From CAMLHP01 sp035759745 (GTDB lineage Bacteria > Gemmatimonadota > Gemmatimonadetes > Gemmatimonadales > GWC2-71-9), in the NCBI GenBank assembly GCA_035759745.1, contig DASTUF010000074.1:1-23586 (forward strand): a stretch of 23,586 bases of DNA, written 5' to 3'. Shown one piece after another: positions 1 through 6,246 of the stretch. Below the pieces are notes generated by a model. That model made no database searches and was not told where the DNA came from. It saw nothing but the letters and a program-made list of their open reading frames with translations. The translations under genes and the position numbers were made by a program. Every line of letters begins with the position of its first letter. Positions within the stretch are counted from its first letter, which is position 1.

Positions 1-1
1 G

Positions 2-1246
2 GTCGTGGTGCGCGCCGAGACGTTGCTGGCCCGGCACCCCACCAGCAAGTACATCCCCGAGGCGCAGGTCCTGATGGGGCGCGCCTACTCGAATCTCAAC
101 GACTGCCCCAAGGCGCTCGCCGCCCTCGGCGCGGGGCTGCCGTCTGTCACCGACTCGACCCTCAGGGCCAAGGGGCTGCAGGCGTTTGCCCGCTGCGAGG
201 CGCGCGCCGGCCGCCATGCCAGTGCGGCCGTTGCCTGGACCGAGGCCCGATCGCTCGGCGCCGAGTTGTCGGACAGCAGCCGGGCGGCGCTCGCCGCTTC
301 GCTCAGGGAGTCGGGCAGGGCCTCGGCCGCGGTCGCGGAACTGCGCGGGCTCGATTCCGGCTTCGTCAACGATCGGTTGCTGGCGCTGGCCGCCGATGGC
401 CAGTCCGATCGGCTCAACTCCCTGCTCGATTCGCTCGCCGCTGCCGGGGATTCCACCGTTCGGTGGGACCCGCTCTTCGCTGCCCTTGCCAGCCACGATC
501 CCCGCGCTGCAAGTGCGCTGGTTGATCGCGCGGTGACGGCCACTGGGGTACGGCCGGCCAATGCGGCGACCTGGATCCTGGACGACGCTCGGCGAATCGA
601 GGAGGTGGATCATCTCGCGGCTGTCCGGCGCTACCGGCAAGTGGAAGCCGCCGATAGCGCCAGCGAAGCAGGAACGGCGGCCCGCGCCGCGCGTGCCCGC
701 CTGCTCGCGCAGGATGCGGCCACGGTGGCGGACCTCGTACCCATCGCAGCCCTGCTGTCGGCTGACAGCGGTGCGTCGGCTTCCTTCCAGGGGCAGCAAC
801 TCTCCGTGCGGCTTGGCATCGTCCAGGAAGCGGACAGCGCCCTTGCAGCGCGGTCGCCGAAATCCGACATGCGAGGGTTTCTGTCGGCCGAAGTGGCTCG
901 CGATCAACTGCACGCGCCCGCCCTGGCGGCGCATCTCTTCCGGCGCGTGTCGGAGGCCTGGCCGGCGTCGCCCTACGCGGCCAAGGCACTGCTTGCCGGC
1001 TTGCTCCTCACGCCGGGCGACACCGCAGCACGCACCGCGCTCGACTCGCTCTACCCGCAGAATCCGTACGTCATCGCCGTGCGTGGGGGCGATCCCCCGA
1101 GTCTGCAAGCGCTCGAGGACTCGCTGGCAGCGTACTCCGCTCAGCTGATGGCGGCGCGGGACTCGGTGGCTCCGGCCCGGCGCGTTGCACCTGGGCGGCG
1201 GGAGACGCCTGCCGGCGGGCGACAGCGGCCGGCGGAGCCGCTGTGA
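2..1246 (+). CDS. TPR-rich protein, 5' truncated by window edge
   Basis: The frame is open to the first base, so the true start is probably upstream; a GTG at 5 is available but the protein already reads as mid-domain there. The first 40 or so visible residues look like a BamD/YbgF-type TPR helix pair (ETLLARHPTSKY followed by EAQVLMGRAYSNL). The remaining roughly 370 residues are Ala/Leu/Arg-rich helical repeats resembling degenerate TPRs, with one clear repeat near residues 300-330 (HLFRRVSEAWPASPYAAKAL). The C-terminal tail is Arg/Pro/Gly-rich and probably disordered. No enzyme motif is visible. The stop overlaps the pyrD start by 4 nt (GTGA), so the two are likely cotranscribed. A scaffold or envelope role is plausible by analogy with TPR lipoproteins, but the N-terminus that would show a signal peptide is missing. 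The specific function is unknown. Confidence 0.75.
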   Translation, partial: VVVRAETLLARHPTSKYIPEAQVLMGRAYSNLNDCPKALAALGAGLPSVTDSTLRAKGLQAFARCEARAGRHASAAVAWTEARSLGAELSDSSRAALAASLRESGRASAAVAELRGLDSGFVNDRLLALAADGQSDRLNSLLDSLAAAGDSTVRWDPLFAALASHDPRAASALVDRAVTATGVRPANAATWILDDARRIEEVDHLAAVRRYRQVEAADSASEAGTAARAARARLLAQDAATVADLVPIAALLSADSGASASFQGQQLSVRLGIVQEADSALAARSPKSDMRGFLSAEVARDQLHAPALAAHLFRRVSEAWPASPYAAKALLAGLLLTPGDTAARTALDSLYPQNPYVIAVRGGDPPSLQALEDSLAAYSAQLMAARDSVAPARRVAPGRRETPAGGRQRPAEPL

Positions 1247-2115
1247 ACGCGCCGCTCGCGCGCACGCTGTTCAATCAAACCTTCCAGAACCCGCTCATTC
1301 TCGCTGCCGGTACCGCCGGCTATGGCACCGAGCTGTCCGGTGTCATGAACCTCGACCGCCTGGGCGGCATTGTCGTCAAGGCGGTCTCGCGCGAGCCTCG
1401 CGCCGGCAATGCTCCGCCCCGCGTGGGTGAGTTCCATGGCGGCATGCTCAATTCGGTTGGGCTCGCCAATCCCGGCCTGGCCGAGGTGCGAAGCGCTCAC
1501 TTGCCAGCGCTCCTCGATGCCGTTCGCCAATGTCGCGTGCTGGTCAACGTGGTCGGGTTCACGGTGCAGGAGTACGCCGACGTGGTGGCGGGACTCGAGC
1601 AACTCGAGGGTATCACCGCGTACGAGCTGAATCTCTCCTGTCCCAACACCAGCGCCGGGGGGATGGAGTTCGGCGCCGATGCATCGTCGGTCCGGGCGGT
1701 TGTGGCGGCATGCCGCGCCGTCACCCGGCGGCCGCTGTCGGTGAAGCTGTCCCCTGCCTTGCCCGACATCCCGGCCATGGCCCTCGCCGCGCGCGACGCC
1801 GGTGCCGACGCCATCTCGGTGCTGAACACGCTGCCCGGCTTCCTGTACGACCAGGGTTCAGCGCCGCGTCTCGGAAACGGGAACGGGGGCGTCAGCGGCC
1901 CGCTGCTGCTGCCGGCCGGGCTGTTGGCGGTCCGCCGCGTGGTCGAACGCACCGGCCTCCCCGTCATCGGCACCGGAGGTGTTCGCTCGGCGGCCGACGT
2001 CTCCGCCTATCTGGAGGCCGGCGCTACGCTGGTCGGGATCGGTACCGCCGCGCTGGCCGATCCGCGCCTGCCCGAACGCATCATTCGCGAGCTGGAGCGT
2101 GCATGGCCGAGGTAA
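1243..2115 (+). CDS. pyrD: Dihydroorotate dehydrogenase, class 1B catalytic subunit
   Basis: This enzyme oxidises dihydroorotate to orotate in de novo pyrimidine synthesis. The 290-aa protein is a TIM-barrel flavoprotein of normal class 1 length. It shows the N-terminal NPLILAAGT strand, the FMN/substrate segment KAVSREPRAGN (residues 46-56), the NLSCPN loop with the class 1 catalytic Cys at 133, KLSP (about 168), and the C-terminal phosphate-binding segments VIGTGGV and GIGTA. A Cys rather than Ser base separates it from the membrane-linked class 2 enzymes. Class 1B enzymes normally pair with PyrK, an FAD/2Fe-2S subunit that passes electrons to NAD; no pyrK is in the window, so it may lie upstream. 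The GTG start has CGGAG 5 nt upstream and overlaps the preceding stop. The 3' end overlaps pyrF by 13 nt. Class 1A is less likely given the overall sequence. Confidence 0.93.
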   Translation: MNAPLARTLFNQTFQNPLILAAGTAGYGTELSGVMNLDRLGGIVVKAVSREPRAGNAPPRVGEFHGGMLNSVGLANPGLAEVRSAHLPALLDAVRQCRVLVNVVGFTVQEYADVVAGLEQLEGITAYELNLSCPNTSAGGMEFGADASSVRAVVAACRAVTRRPLSVKLSPALPDIPAMALAARDAGADAISVLNTLPGFLYDQGSAPRLGNGNGGVSGPLLLPAGLLAVRRVVERTGLPVIGTGGVRSAADVSAYLEAGATLVGIGTAALADPRLPERIIRELERAWPR

Positions 2116-2783
2116 TCGTTGCGCTGGATCTGAAGTCTCGCGCCGAGGCCGAGGCGGCGGTGGACCAGCTGCCCGGACTCGCCTGGGTCAAGGTGGGATC
2201 GATCCTGATGACCCGCGAAGGCACGCCCCTGGTCCGGTCGCTGGTCGACCGGGGACTCAAGGTCTTTCTCGACCTCAAGTGGCACGACATCCCCAACACC
2301 GTCGTGGGTGCGGTGGCCCAGGCCCGGGACATGGGCGTCTCGATGGCCACCGTCCACACGCTGGGCGGACCGCGGATGATGGAAGCTGCGGCAACGGCGG
2401 GAGGCGACGACCTGGCGGTGGTAGGGGTGACGGTCCTGACCAGCCACACCGAGGCAGACTATCAGTCGCTGATCGGGCGGAAGGACATCAACCTGACCGA
2501 AGAAGTGGTCCGGTTGGCGGAAGAGGCCCGCTGGGCCGGCCTGGCAGGAGTGGTCTGCTCGCCCCGGGAAGCGGCCCTGGTCCGGGCGGCCCTGGGCGCC
2601 CGGGCTCTGGTGGTGGTGCCAGGTATCCGGCGGCACCGGGATCCGGCCGGCGACCAGGCCCGGACGGCCACCCCCCGCGAGGCCCGCGCCGCCGGGGCCA
2701 CCCATCTGGTAGTCGGGCGGCCCATCCTGGCGGCCGATGACCCGGCAGCGGCGTTCGAGGAAATTCGCACCGTCGCTGGGTGA
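2103..2783 (+). CDS. pyrF: Orotidine 5'-phosphate decarboxylase
   Basis: This enzyme catalyses the last step of UMP synthesis, decarboxylating OMP. The protein is 226 aa, typical of the short bacterial group I form. The catalytic D-K-x-x-D signature is seen as DLKWHDIPNT, with Asp57, Lys59 and Asp62; Trp replaces the more usual Phe. Other family marks are the N-terminal VALDL strand, VVPGIR near residue 178 and the phosphate-binding VVGRPI near the C-terminus. The ATG at 2103 lies inside the end of pyrD (13-nt overlap), implying translational coupling; the open frame runs upstream, but family alignment starts here. PyrD and PyrF act consecutively around PyrE, which is not in this window. Confidence 0.95.
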   Translation: MAEVIVALDLKSRAEAEAAVDQLPGLAWVKVGSILMTREGTPLVRSLVDRGLKVFLDLKWHDIPNTVVGAVAQARDMGVSMATVHTLGGPRMMEAAATAGGDDLAVVGVTVLTSHTEADYQSLIGRKDINLTEEVVRLAEEARWAGLAGVVCSPREAALVRAALGARALVVVPGIRRHRDPAGDQARTATPREARAAGATHLVVGRPILAADDPAAAFEEIRTVAG

Positions 2784-2798
2784 GGCAACTCGCGCCCC

Positions 2799-2827
2799 TT
2801 GCCCAACTTGGCTGGCGCTAGTATAAT
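2799..2827 (+). promoter_or_regulatory. Sigma-70 promoter of the alpha operon
   Basis: A TTGCCC -35 element (2799-2804), a 17-bp spacer and a perfect TATAAT -10 element (2822-2827) lie in the 104-bp gap between pyrF and rpmJ. Transcription would start near 2834, giving a leader of about 54 nt before the rpmJ GTG. The perfect -10 and ideal spacing stand out in GC-rich DNA and suit a strong ribosomal-protein promoter. I could not identify an S4-type autoregulatory structure in the leader by eye. Confidence 0.75.
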
Positions 2828-2877
2828 CCCAAGCTGGCCTTTAATACGGCTGTCCAACGGCAACTTTCAGGTGTTTC

Positions 2878-2882
2878 AGGAG
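2878..2882 (+). promoter_or_regulatory. Shine-Dalgarno of rpmJ
   Basis: AGGAG lies 5 nt upstream of the GTG at 2888. It decides the start of this very short gene, because the nearby ATG at 2883 leads straight to a stop. Confidence 0.8.
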
Positions 2883-2887
2883 ATGGC

Positions 2888-3004
2888 GTGAAGGTTCGTT
2901 CGAGCGTCAAACCGATCTGCGAGCACTGCAAGGTGATCAAGCGGCAGGGAGTTATCCGCATCATCTGCAAGCGCAATCCCAAGCACAAGCAGCGGCAGGG
3001 CTGA
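2888..3004 (+). CDS. rpmJ: 50S ribosomal protein L36 (bL36), zinc-binding form
   Basis: This is a 38-aa basic protein beginning MKVRSSVKPICEHCK. L36 is a small large-subunit protein that binds 23S rRNA. The zinc ligands are complete: Cys11, Cys14, Cys27 and His33, so this is the C+ form. Length and sequence are fully typical. It starts with GTG behind a good AGGAG site and is the first gene after the alpha-operon promoter; the rpsM ATG follows 2 nt after its stop. In most bacteria rpmJ follows infA at the end of the spc operon; here it is preceded by pyrF, so the usual upstream neighbours (secY, adk, map, infA) are elsewhere. Confidence 0.96.
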   Translation: MKVRSSVKPICEHCKVIKRQGVIRIICKRNPKHKQRQG

Positions 3005-3006
3005 CC

Positions 3007-3384
3007 ATGGCACGAATCGCTGGCGTCGATCTGCCGCGCGAGAAGCGCGTCGAGATCGGGCTCACGTACATCTTCGGCATCGGGCGCTCTACCGCGGCCC
3101 GGATCCTCTCGGAAACCGGCATCGGCGTCGACACGCGGGTGCGGGACTTGTCGGACGCGGAAGTGGCGCGGCTTCGGCAGTACATCGAGCGCACCGTCAA
3201 GGTCGAGGGCGCATTGCGCACCGAGACCGCCATGAACGTCAAGCGCCTGATGGACATCGGCAGCTATCGTGGCATCCGGCACCGCCGGGGCCTCCCCGTG
3301 CGCGGGCAGCGGACGCACACCAACGCCCGGACCAAGAAGGGCCCCCGTCGGGCCATCGCGGGCAAGAAGAAGGTGACCAAGTAG
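3007..3384 (+). CDS. rpsM: 30S ribosomal protein S13
   Basis: S13 sits in the head of the small subunit, contacting the P-site tRNA and forming intersubunit bridges. The 125-aa protein has the standard start MARIAGVDLPREKR, the helix-two-turn-helix segment TYIFGIGRSTAARIL (about 20-34), and the highly conserved basic C-terminal half GSYRGIRHRRGLPVRGQRT followed by a Lys-rich tail that would reach the decoding region. Length is normal. The ATG is 2 nt after the rpmJ stop and the rpsK ATG follows 2 nt after its own stop, so the genes are tightly coupled. Confidence 0.98.
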   Translation: MARIAGVDLPREKRVEIGLTYIFGIGRSTAARILSETGIGVDTRVRDLSDAEVARLRQYIERTVKVEGALRTETAMNVKRLMDIGSYRGIRHRRGLPVRGQRTHTNARTKKGPRRAIAGKKKVTK

Positions 3385-3386
3385 TA

Positions 3387-3785
3387 ATGACTGCACCCGC
3401 CAAGCCGACGTCGAGCGCCAAGCGCGCGAAGAAGGTGGTCGACAGCGAGGGCGTGGCCCACGTCTGTGCCACGTTCAACAACGTCCTGATCACCATCACC
3501 GACATGCAGGGCAACACCCTTACCTGGGGCACCGCCGGCAAGGCGGGCTTCAAGGGCTCCAAGAAGAGCACGCCGTTCGCCGCCACGGTGGCGTCGGAAG
3601 CCTGTGCCCGCGAGGCCATGAACATGGGCCTGCGCCGGGTGCACGTGCGGGTCCAGGGCCCCGGCAGTGGTCGCGAGTCGGCCATCCAGGCGCTGGCCTC
3701 GGCCGGTCTCAAGGTGCTCTCCATTCGCGACGTCACGCCCATTCCCCACAACGGCTGCCGTCCTCCGAAGAAGCGGCGGGTCTGA
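3387..3785 (+). CDS. rpsK: 30S ribosomal protein S11
   Basis: S11 is a small-subunit platform protein near the 3' end of 16S rRNA. The 132-aa product has a short Ala/Lys-rich N-terminal extension, then the conserved core with AHVCATFNNVLITITD, GNTLTWGTAGKAGFKGS, the RVHVRVQGPGSGRESAI segment and the C-terminal DVTPIPHNGCRPPKKRRV signature. An AAGGTGA stretch upstream, inside the end of rpsM, may serve as ribosome binding site. It sits in the standard alpha-operon order between rpsM and rpsD. Confidence 0.98.
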   Translation: MTAPAKPTSSAKRAKKVVDSEGVAHVCATFNNVLITITDMQGNTLTWGTAGKAGFKGSKKSTPFAATVASEACAREAMNMGLRRVHVRVQGPGSGRESAIQALASAGLKVLSIRDVTPIPHNGCRPPKKRRV

Positions 3786-3788
3786 TCC

Positions 3789-4427
3789 ATGTCACGCTAT
3801 ACCGACGCCAATTGCAAGCTCTGCCGCCGCGAGGGAGTCAAGCTGTTCCTCAAGGGCGCCAAGTGCCTGACCGAGAAGTGCCCGGTCGAGCGCCGCGCGT
3901 ATCCGCCGGGGCAGCACGGCCCCGCCGGCAGCGGCCGCAACCGGAAGACCTCCGAGTACTCCAAGCAGCTGCGTGAAAAGCAGAAGGTGAAGCGCATCTA
4001 TGGACTCACCGAGTCCCAGTTTCGCAACACCTTCGAGCGAGCCACGCTGCAGCCGGGCGTGAAAGGCACCAACCTGCTGGTCGCGCTCGAGACCCGGCTG
4101 GACAACATCGTCTACCGGATCGGCGCCGCCGCCAGCCGCAAGGCGGCCCGGCAGCTGATTCGCCACGGCCATGTCCAGGTCAACGGCGAGCGGGTCGACA
4201 TTCCGTCCTTCCGGGTCGCGATCGGCCAGGAAGTCCGCGTCGCGCCGGCCAGCAAGGAGCTGGTTGCGGTCAAGCTGGCGCAGGAGCTCGCTTCCCGGGG
4301 CAGCCCGGTGAAGTGGCTCAGCATCGATAACGACAACGTGTCTGGCCGGCTCACCGAGCTGCCCACCCGCGATGCCATCCCCGTGAACGCGCAGGAGCAG
4401 CTCATTGTCGAGCTGTACTCGAAGTGA
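3789..4427 (+). CDS. rpsD: 30S ribosomal protein S4, zinc-binding form
   Basis: S4 is a primary 16S rRNA-binding protein that nucleates small-subunit assembly and, in many bacteria, represses its own alpha operon. The 212-aa protein keeps the N-terminal zinc knuckle with Cys9, Cys12, Cys26 and Cys31 (the C+ form; E. coli S4 lacks the full set). The S4 RNA-binding domain follows at about residues 97-160 (RLDNIVYRIG, then RQLIRHGHVQVNGERVDIPS). The C-terminus ends ELYSK, as is usual. The stop lies within a few nt of the rpoA start. Confidence 0.98.
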   Translation: MSRYTDANCKLCRREGVKLFLKGAKCLTEKCPVERRAYPPGQHGPAGSGRNRKTSEYSKQLREKQKVKRIYGLTESQFRNTFERATLQPGVKGTNLLVALETRLDNIVYRIGAAASRKAARQLIRHGHVQVNGERVDIPSFRVAIGQEVRVAPASKELVAVKLAQELASRGSPVKWLSIDNDNVSGRLTELPTRDAIPVNAQEQLIVELYSK

Positions 4428-4429
4428 TC

Positions 4430-5494
4430 ATGAGCATTGACCTGACCGGACTGGTCCGCCCGCACACGGTCGAGATGACCAAGCGCGAGGACAATCCCAA
4501 CGTCGCGGAGTTCCGCCTGCAGCCTCTCGAGCGCGGCTTCGGCCACACGCTCGGCAATGCGCTGCGCCGGATGCTCCTTTCTTCGCTCCGCGGCACCGCC
4601 GTCTGGGGCTTCCGCATGGACGGTGTGGTGCACGAGCACTCCACCGTGCAGGGCGTCCTCGAGGACGTCCACCAGATAGTGCAGCGGCTCAAGTCGCTGA
4701 CCCTGGTGCTGGCGGAGGACGTGGACGAGGCCGTCCTGCACATCCGGCGCGAGGGCGCGGGCCCGGTCCACGCCCGCGACATCCAGGAGCACGGCTCGGT
4801 TTCGGTGGTCAACCCCGATCACCTGCTGTTCACGCTCCAGGACGACCGCGACGTCAGCGTCGAACTGCACGTGAACAAGGGCCGGGGCTACGTCGAGTCG
4901 CAGTTCCACCCCGCTGATCGCTCGCTGCCGGTGGACCTGATCCGCATTGACGCCATCTACAATCCGGTGCGCCGCGCCAACTTTGCCGTGGCCGAGACCC
5001 GCGTGGGTCAGCGCACCGACTATGACCGGCTGACCGTGTCGGTCGAGACCAACGGGACCATCTCGCCCGAGGACGCCGTGGCTTACGCCGCTGCCCTCGC
5101 GCAGGAGCACTTCCGGCACTTCGTCGACTTCGGCAAGGTGCCCGAGGGTCGCGAGGAGCCGGTGGTGGTCGCCGGCGCTCCCACCGAGGGCAGCCTCTCG
5201 GCGCGGCTCGCCACTCCCATCGACGACCTCGGCCTGTCGGTCCGGTCGCTCAACTCGCTCAAGAACTCGGGCGTGCGCAGCCTCCGCGACCTGGTCGAGT
5301 ACTCGGTGGACGACCTGCTCAAGGTCAAGAACGTGGGCGACAAGGCAGTGGATGAGATCGCGTCGCTGCTGCGCCGCGAACAGCTCAACTTCGGCATGTC
5401 CTTCGAGGACGCCGAGAACGGCGAACTGCGCGTGGTCAACACCGGCCGCTCGCCCGACGATGTCGTGAGCGCCAGCACGGAGGAGGCGCCGTAA
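4430..5494 (+). CDS. rpoA: DNA-directed RNA polymerase subunit alpha
   Basis: Alpha dimerises to start RNA polymerase assembly, and its C-terminal domain binds UP elements and activators. The 354-aa protein has the dimerisation motif LERGFGHTLGNALRRMLLSS (about 33-52), the insert domain, and IDAIYNPVRRANFAVAETRVG (about 174-194). A linker at about 236-262 is followed by the helix-hairpin-helix CTD (263-326) with Arg272 where E. coli has the DNA-contacting Arg265. About 28 mostly acidic residues extend beyond the CTD core, a modest lineage-specific tail. I chose ATG 4430; a GTG at 4424 overlapping the rpsD stop would add two residues. The stop TAA shares one base with the rplQ ATG. Confidence 0.97.
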   Translation: MSIDLTGLVRPHTVEMTKREDNPNVAEFRLQPLERGFGHTLGNALRRMLLSSLRGTAVWGFRMDGVVHEHSTVQGVLEDVHQIVQRLKSLTLVLAEDVDEAVLHIRREGAGPVHARDIQEHGSVSVVNPDHLLFTLQDDRDVSVELHVNKGRGYVESQFHPADRSLPVDLIRIDAIYNPVRRANFAVAETRVGQRTDYDRLTVSVETNGTISPEDAVAYAAALAQEHFRHFVDFGKVPEGREEPVVVAGAPTEGSLSARLATPIDDLGLSVRSLNSLKNSGVRSLRDLVEYSVDDLLKVKNVGDKAVDEIASLLRREQLNFGMSFEDAENGELRVVNTGRSPDDVVSASTEEAP

Positions 5495-5850
5495 TGCGGC
5501 ACCGTTCCAAGGGGCGCCAGCTTTCCCGTACCTCGAGCCACCGGCGCGCGCTGCTCAACAACATGGCCACCAGCCTGTTCGCCCATGGGCGCGTGGTGAC
5601 CACCGAGGCCAAGGCCAAGGAGCTACGGCCCTTCGCCGAGAAGCTCATTACCCTCGCTCGCCGGGGCGACCTGCACGCCATGCGCCTGGTCGAGCGCAAC
5701 ATCAAGGATCGCGCGGTGCGCGAGCGCTTGTTCAAGGACATCGGTCCCCGGTTCGCCTCGCGGCCCGGCGGCTACACCCGCATCCTCAAGATGGGGCACC
5801 GCCCTGGCGATGGCGCCGATGTCGCCCGGATTGAGTTGCTGGATGCCTGA
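5494..5850 (+). CDS. rplQ: 50S ribosomal protein L17
   Basis: L17 is a large-subunit protein at the base of the exit-tunnel region. The 118-aa product has the diagnostic N-terminus MRHRSKGRQLSRTSSHRRAL, then NMATSLFAHGRVVTTEAKAKELRPFAEKLIT in two conserved blocks, and the C-terminal GGYTRILKMGHRPGDGADVARIELL signature. An AGGAGG-type ribosome site lies in the end of rpoA (about 5479-5486), and the ATG overlaps the rpoA stop by one base. It is the last gene of the alpha operon here, as in most bacteria. Confidence 0.98.
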   Translation: MRHRSKGRQLSRTSSHRRALLNNMATSLFAHGRVVTTEAKAKELRPFAEKLITLARRGDLHAMRLVERNIKDRAVRERLFKDIGPRFASRPGGYTRILKMGHRPGDGADVARIELLDA

Positions 5851-5856
5851 CGCCGC

Positions 5857-5872
5857 CGCGTCTCTCGACGCG
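5857..5872 (+). other. Small perfect hairpin after rplQ
   Basis: A 6-bp stem CGCGTC/GACGCG encloses a TCTC loop and starts 6 nt after the rplQ stop. It has no T-tract, so it is not itself an intrinsic terminator. It could stabilise the 3' end or be chance in GC-rich DNA. Confidence 0.35.
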
Positions 5873-5892
5873 ATGACGTGGCTGGATATGCG

Positions 5893-5921
5893 AAAGGGGA
5901 CCCGGCTGGGTCCCCTTTTTT
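5893..5921 (+). terminator. Intrinsic terminator of the alpha operon
   Basis: An 11-bp perfect stem (AAAGGGGACCC at 5893-5903, GGGTCCCCTTT at 5908-5918) with a GGCT loop runs into a six-T tract at 5916-5921. It ends the alpha operon. The last T is the first base of the rpmB stop codon in the opposite direction. Read from the minus strand, the hairpin is followed by only three T, so it would be a weaker terminator for rpmB. Confidence 0.93.
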
Positions 5922-6112
5922 CAACCGGCCTTGACTACCTTGCCGCTCTTGATGCAGCGGGTGCACACCCGCACACGCTTCGGTGCGCCCTCGACCATCA
6001 CCCGGACCGTCTGGAGGTTGGGATACCAGCGCCGGTTGGTGCGGTTGTTGGCGTGGCTCACGTTGTGGCCGGTGGCCGGCCCCTTGGCGCACACGGAACA
6101 GACCCGTGCCAT
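5921..6112 (-). CDS. rpmB: 50S ribosomal protein L28 (bL28), zinc-binding form
   Basis: This is a 63-aa large-subunit protein. It starts MARVCSVCAKGP, continues HNVSHANNRTNRRWYPNLQ (about 16-34) and ends with CTRCIKSGKVVKAG. Two CxxC pairs (Cys5/Cys8 and Cys50/Cys53) make this the zinc-binding form. I chose the ATG at 6112; a GTG three codons upstream would add MES but overlaps the likely ribosome site GGGTGGA. It is the only minus-strand gene in the window, convergent with the alpha operon and divergent from gmd, and is transcribed alone. Confidence 0.95.
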   Translation of the reverse strand: MARVCSVCAKGPATGHNVSHANNRTNRRWYPNLQTVRVMVEGAPKRVRVCTRCIKSGKVVKAG

Positions 6113-6198
6113 AGATTCCACCCTGCAGTAGCGGTTCGACGACAGTTTGCAATTCGACGATGCCGGCCGTCACGAATGACGTTGCCGTGAAGCCCGTA

Positions 6199-6227
6199 AG
6201 TGTAATCAACTCGATGTCCTGACGCAA
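6199..6227 (-). promoter_or_regulatory. Possible rpmB promoter
   Basis: On the minus strand, TTGCGT (6222-6227) and TACACT (6199-6204) are separated by exactly 17 bp, with the rpmB ATG about 87 nt downstream of the -10. The -10 matches consensus at 4 of 6 positions. This is the best candidate I found in the 134-bp divergent gap. I found no comparably good promoter for gmd on the plus strand. Confidence 0.4.
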
Positions 6228-6246
6228 CTTCTGACCGGACGCGTAC

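Noticed and set aside
1530..2102. Upstream extension of the pyrF frame inside pyrD
   Set aside because: The sequence is Arg/Gly-rich with no homology-like pattern; the OMP decarboxylase family begins at ATG 2103.
2103..2783. pyrF codon use (more GGA, CGG, GGG) differs from the ribosomal genes, suggesting transfer
   Set aside because: Ribosomal genes are expected to have stronger codon bias. pyrF overlaps pyrD and has similar GC, so this is not good evidence of transfer.
4424..4429. GTG start for rpoA overlapping the rpsD stop
   Set aside because: It is possible, but the ATG at 4430 gives the usual MSIDL-like N-terminus and neither has a strong ribosome site.
6120..6160. Near-repeat TTCGACGA (two copies) in the rpmB-gmd gap as an operator
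   Set aside because: It is only 8 nt, occurs twice, and has no symmetry or recognised binding-site pattern.
6182..6206. TTGCCG...TGTAAT as a gmd promoter
   Set aside because: The spacer is only 13 bp, too short for sigma-70; I do not call it.
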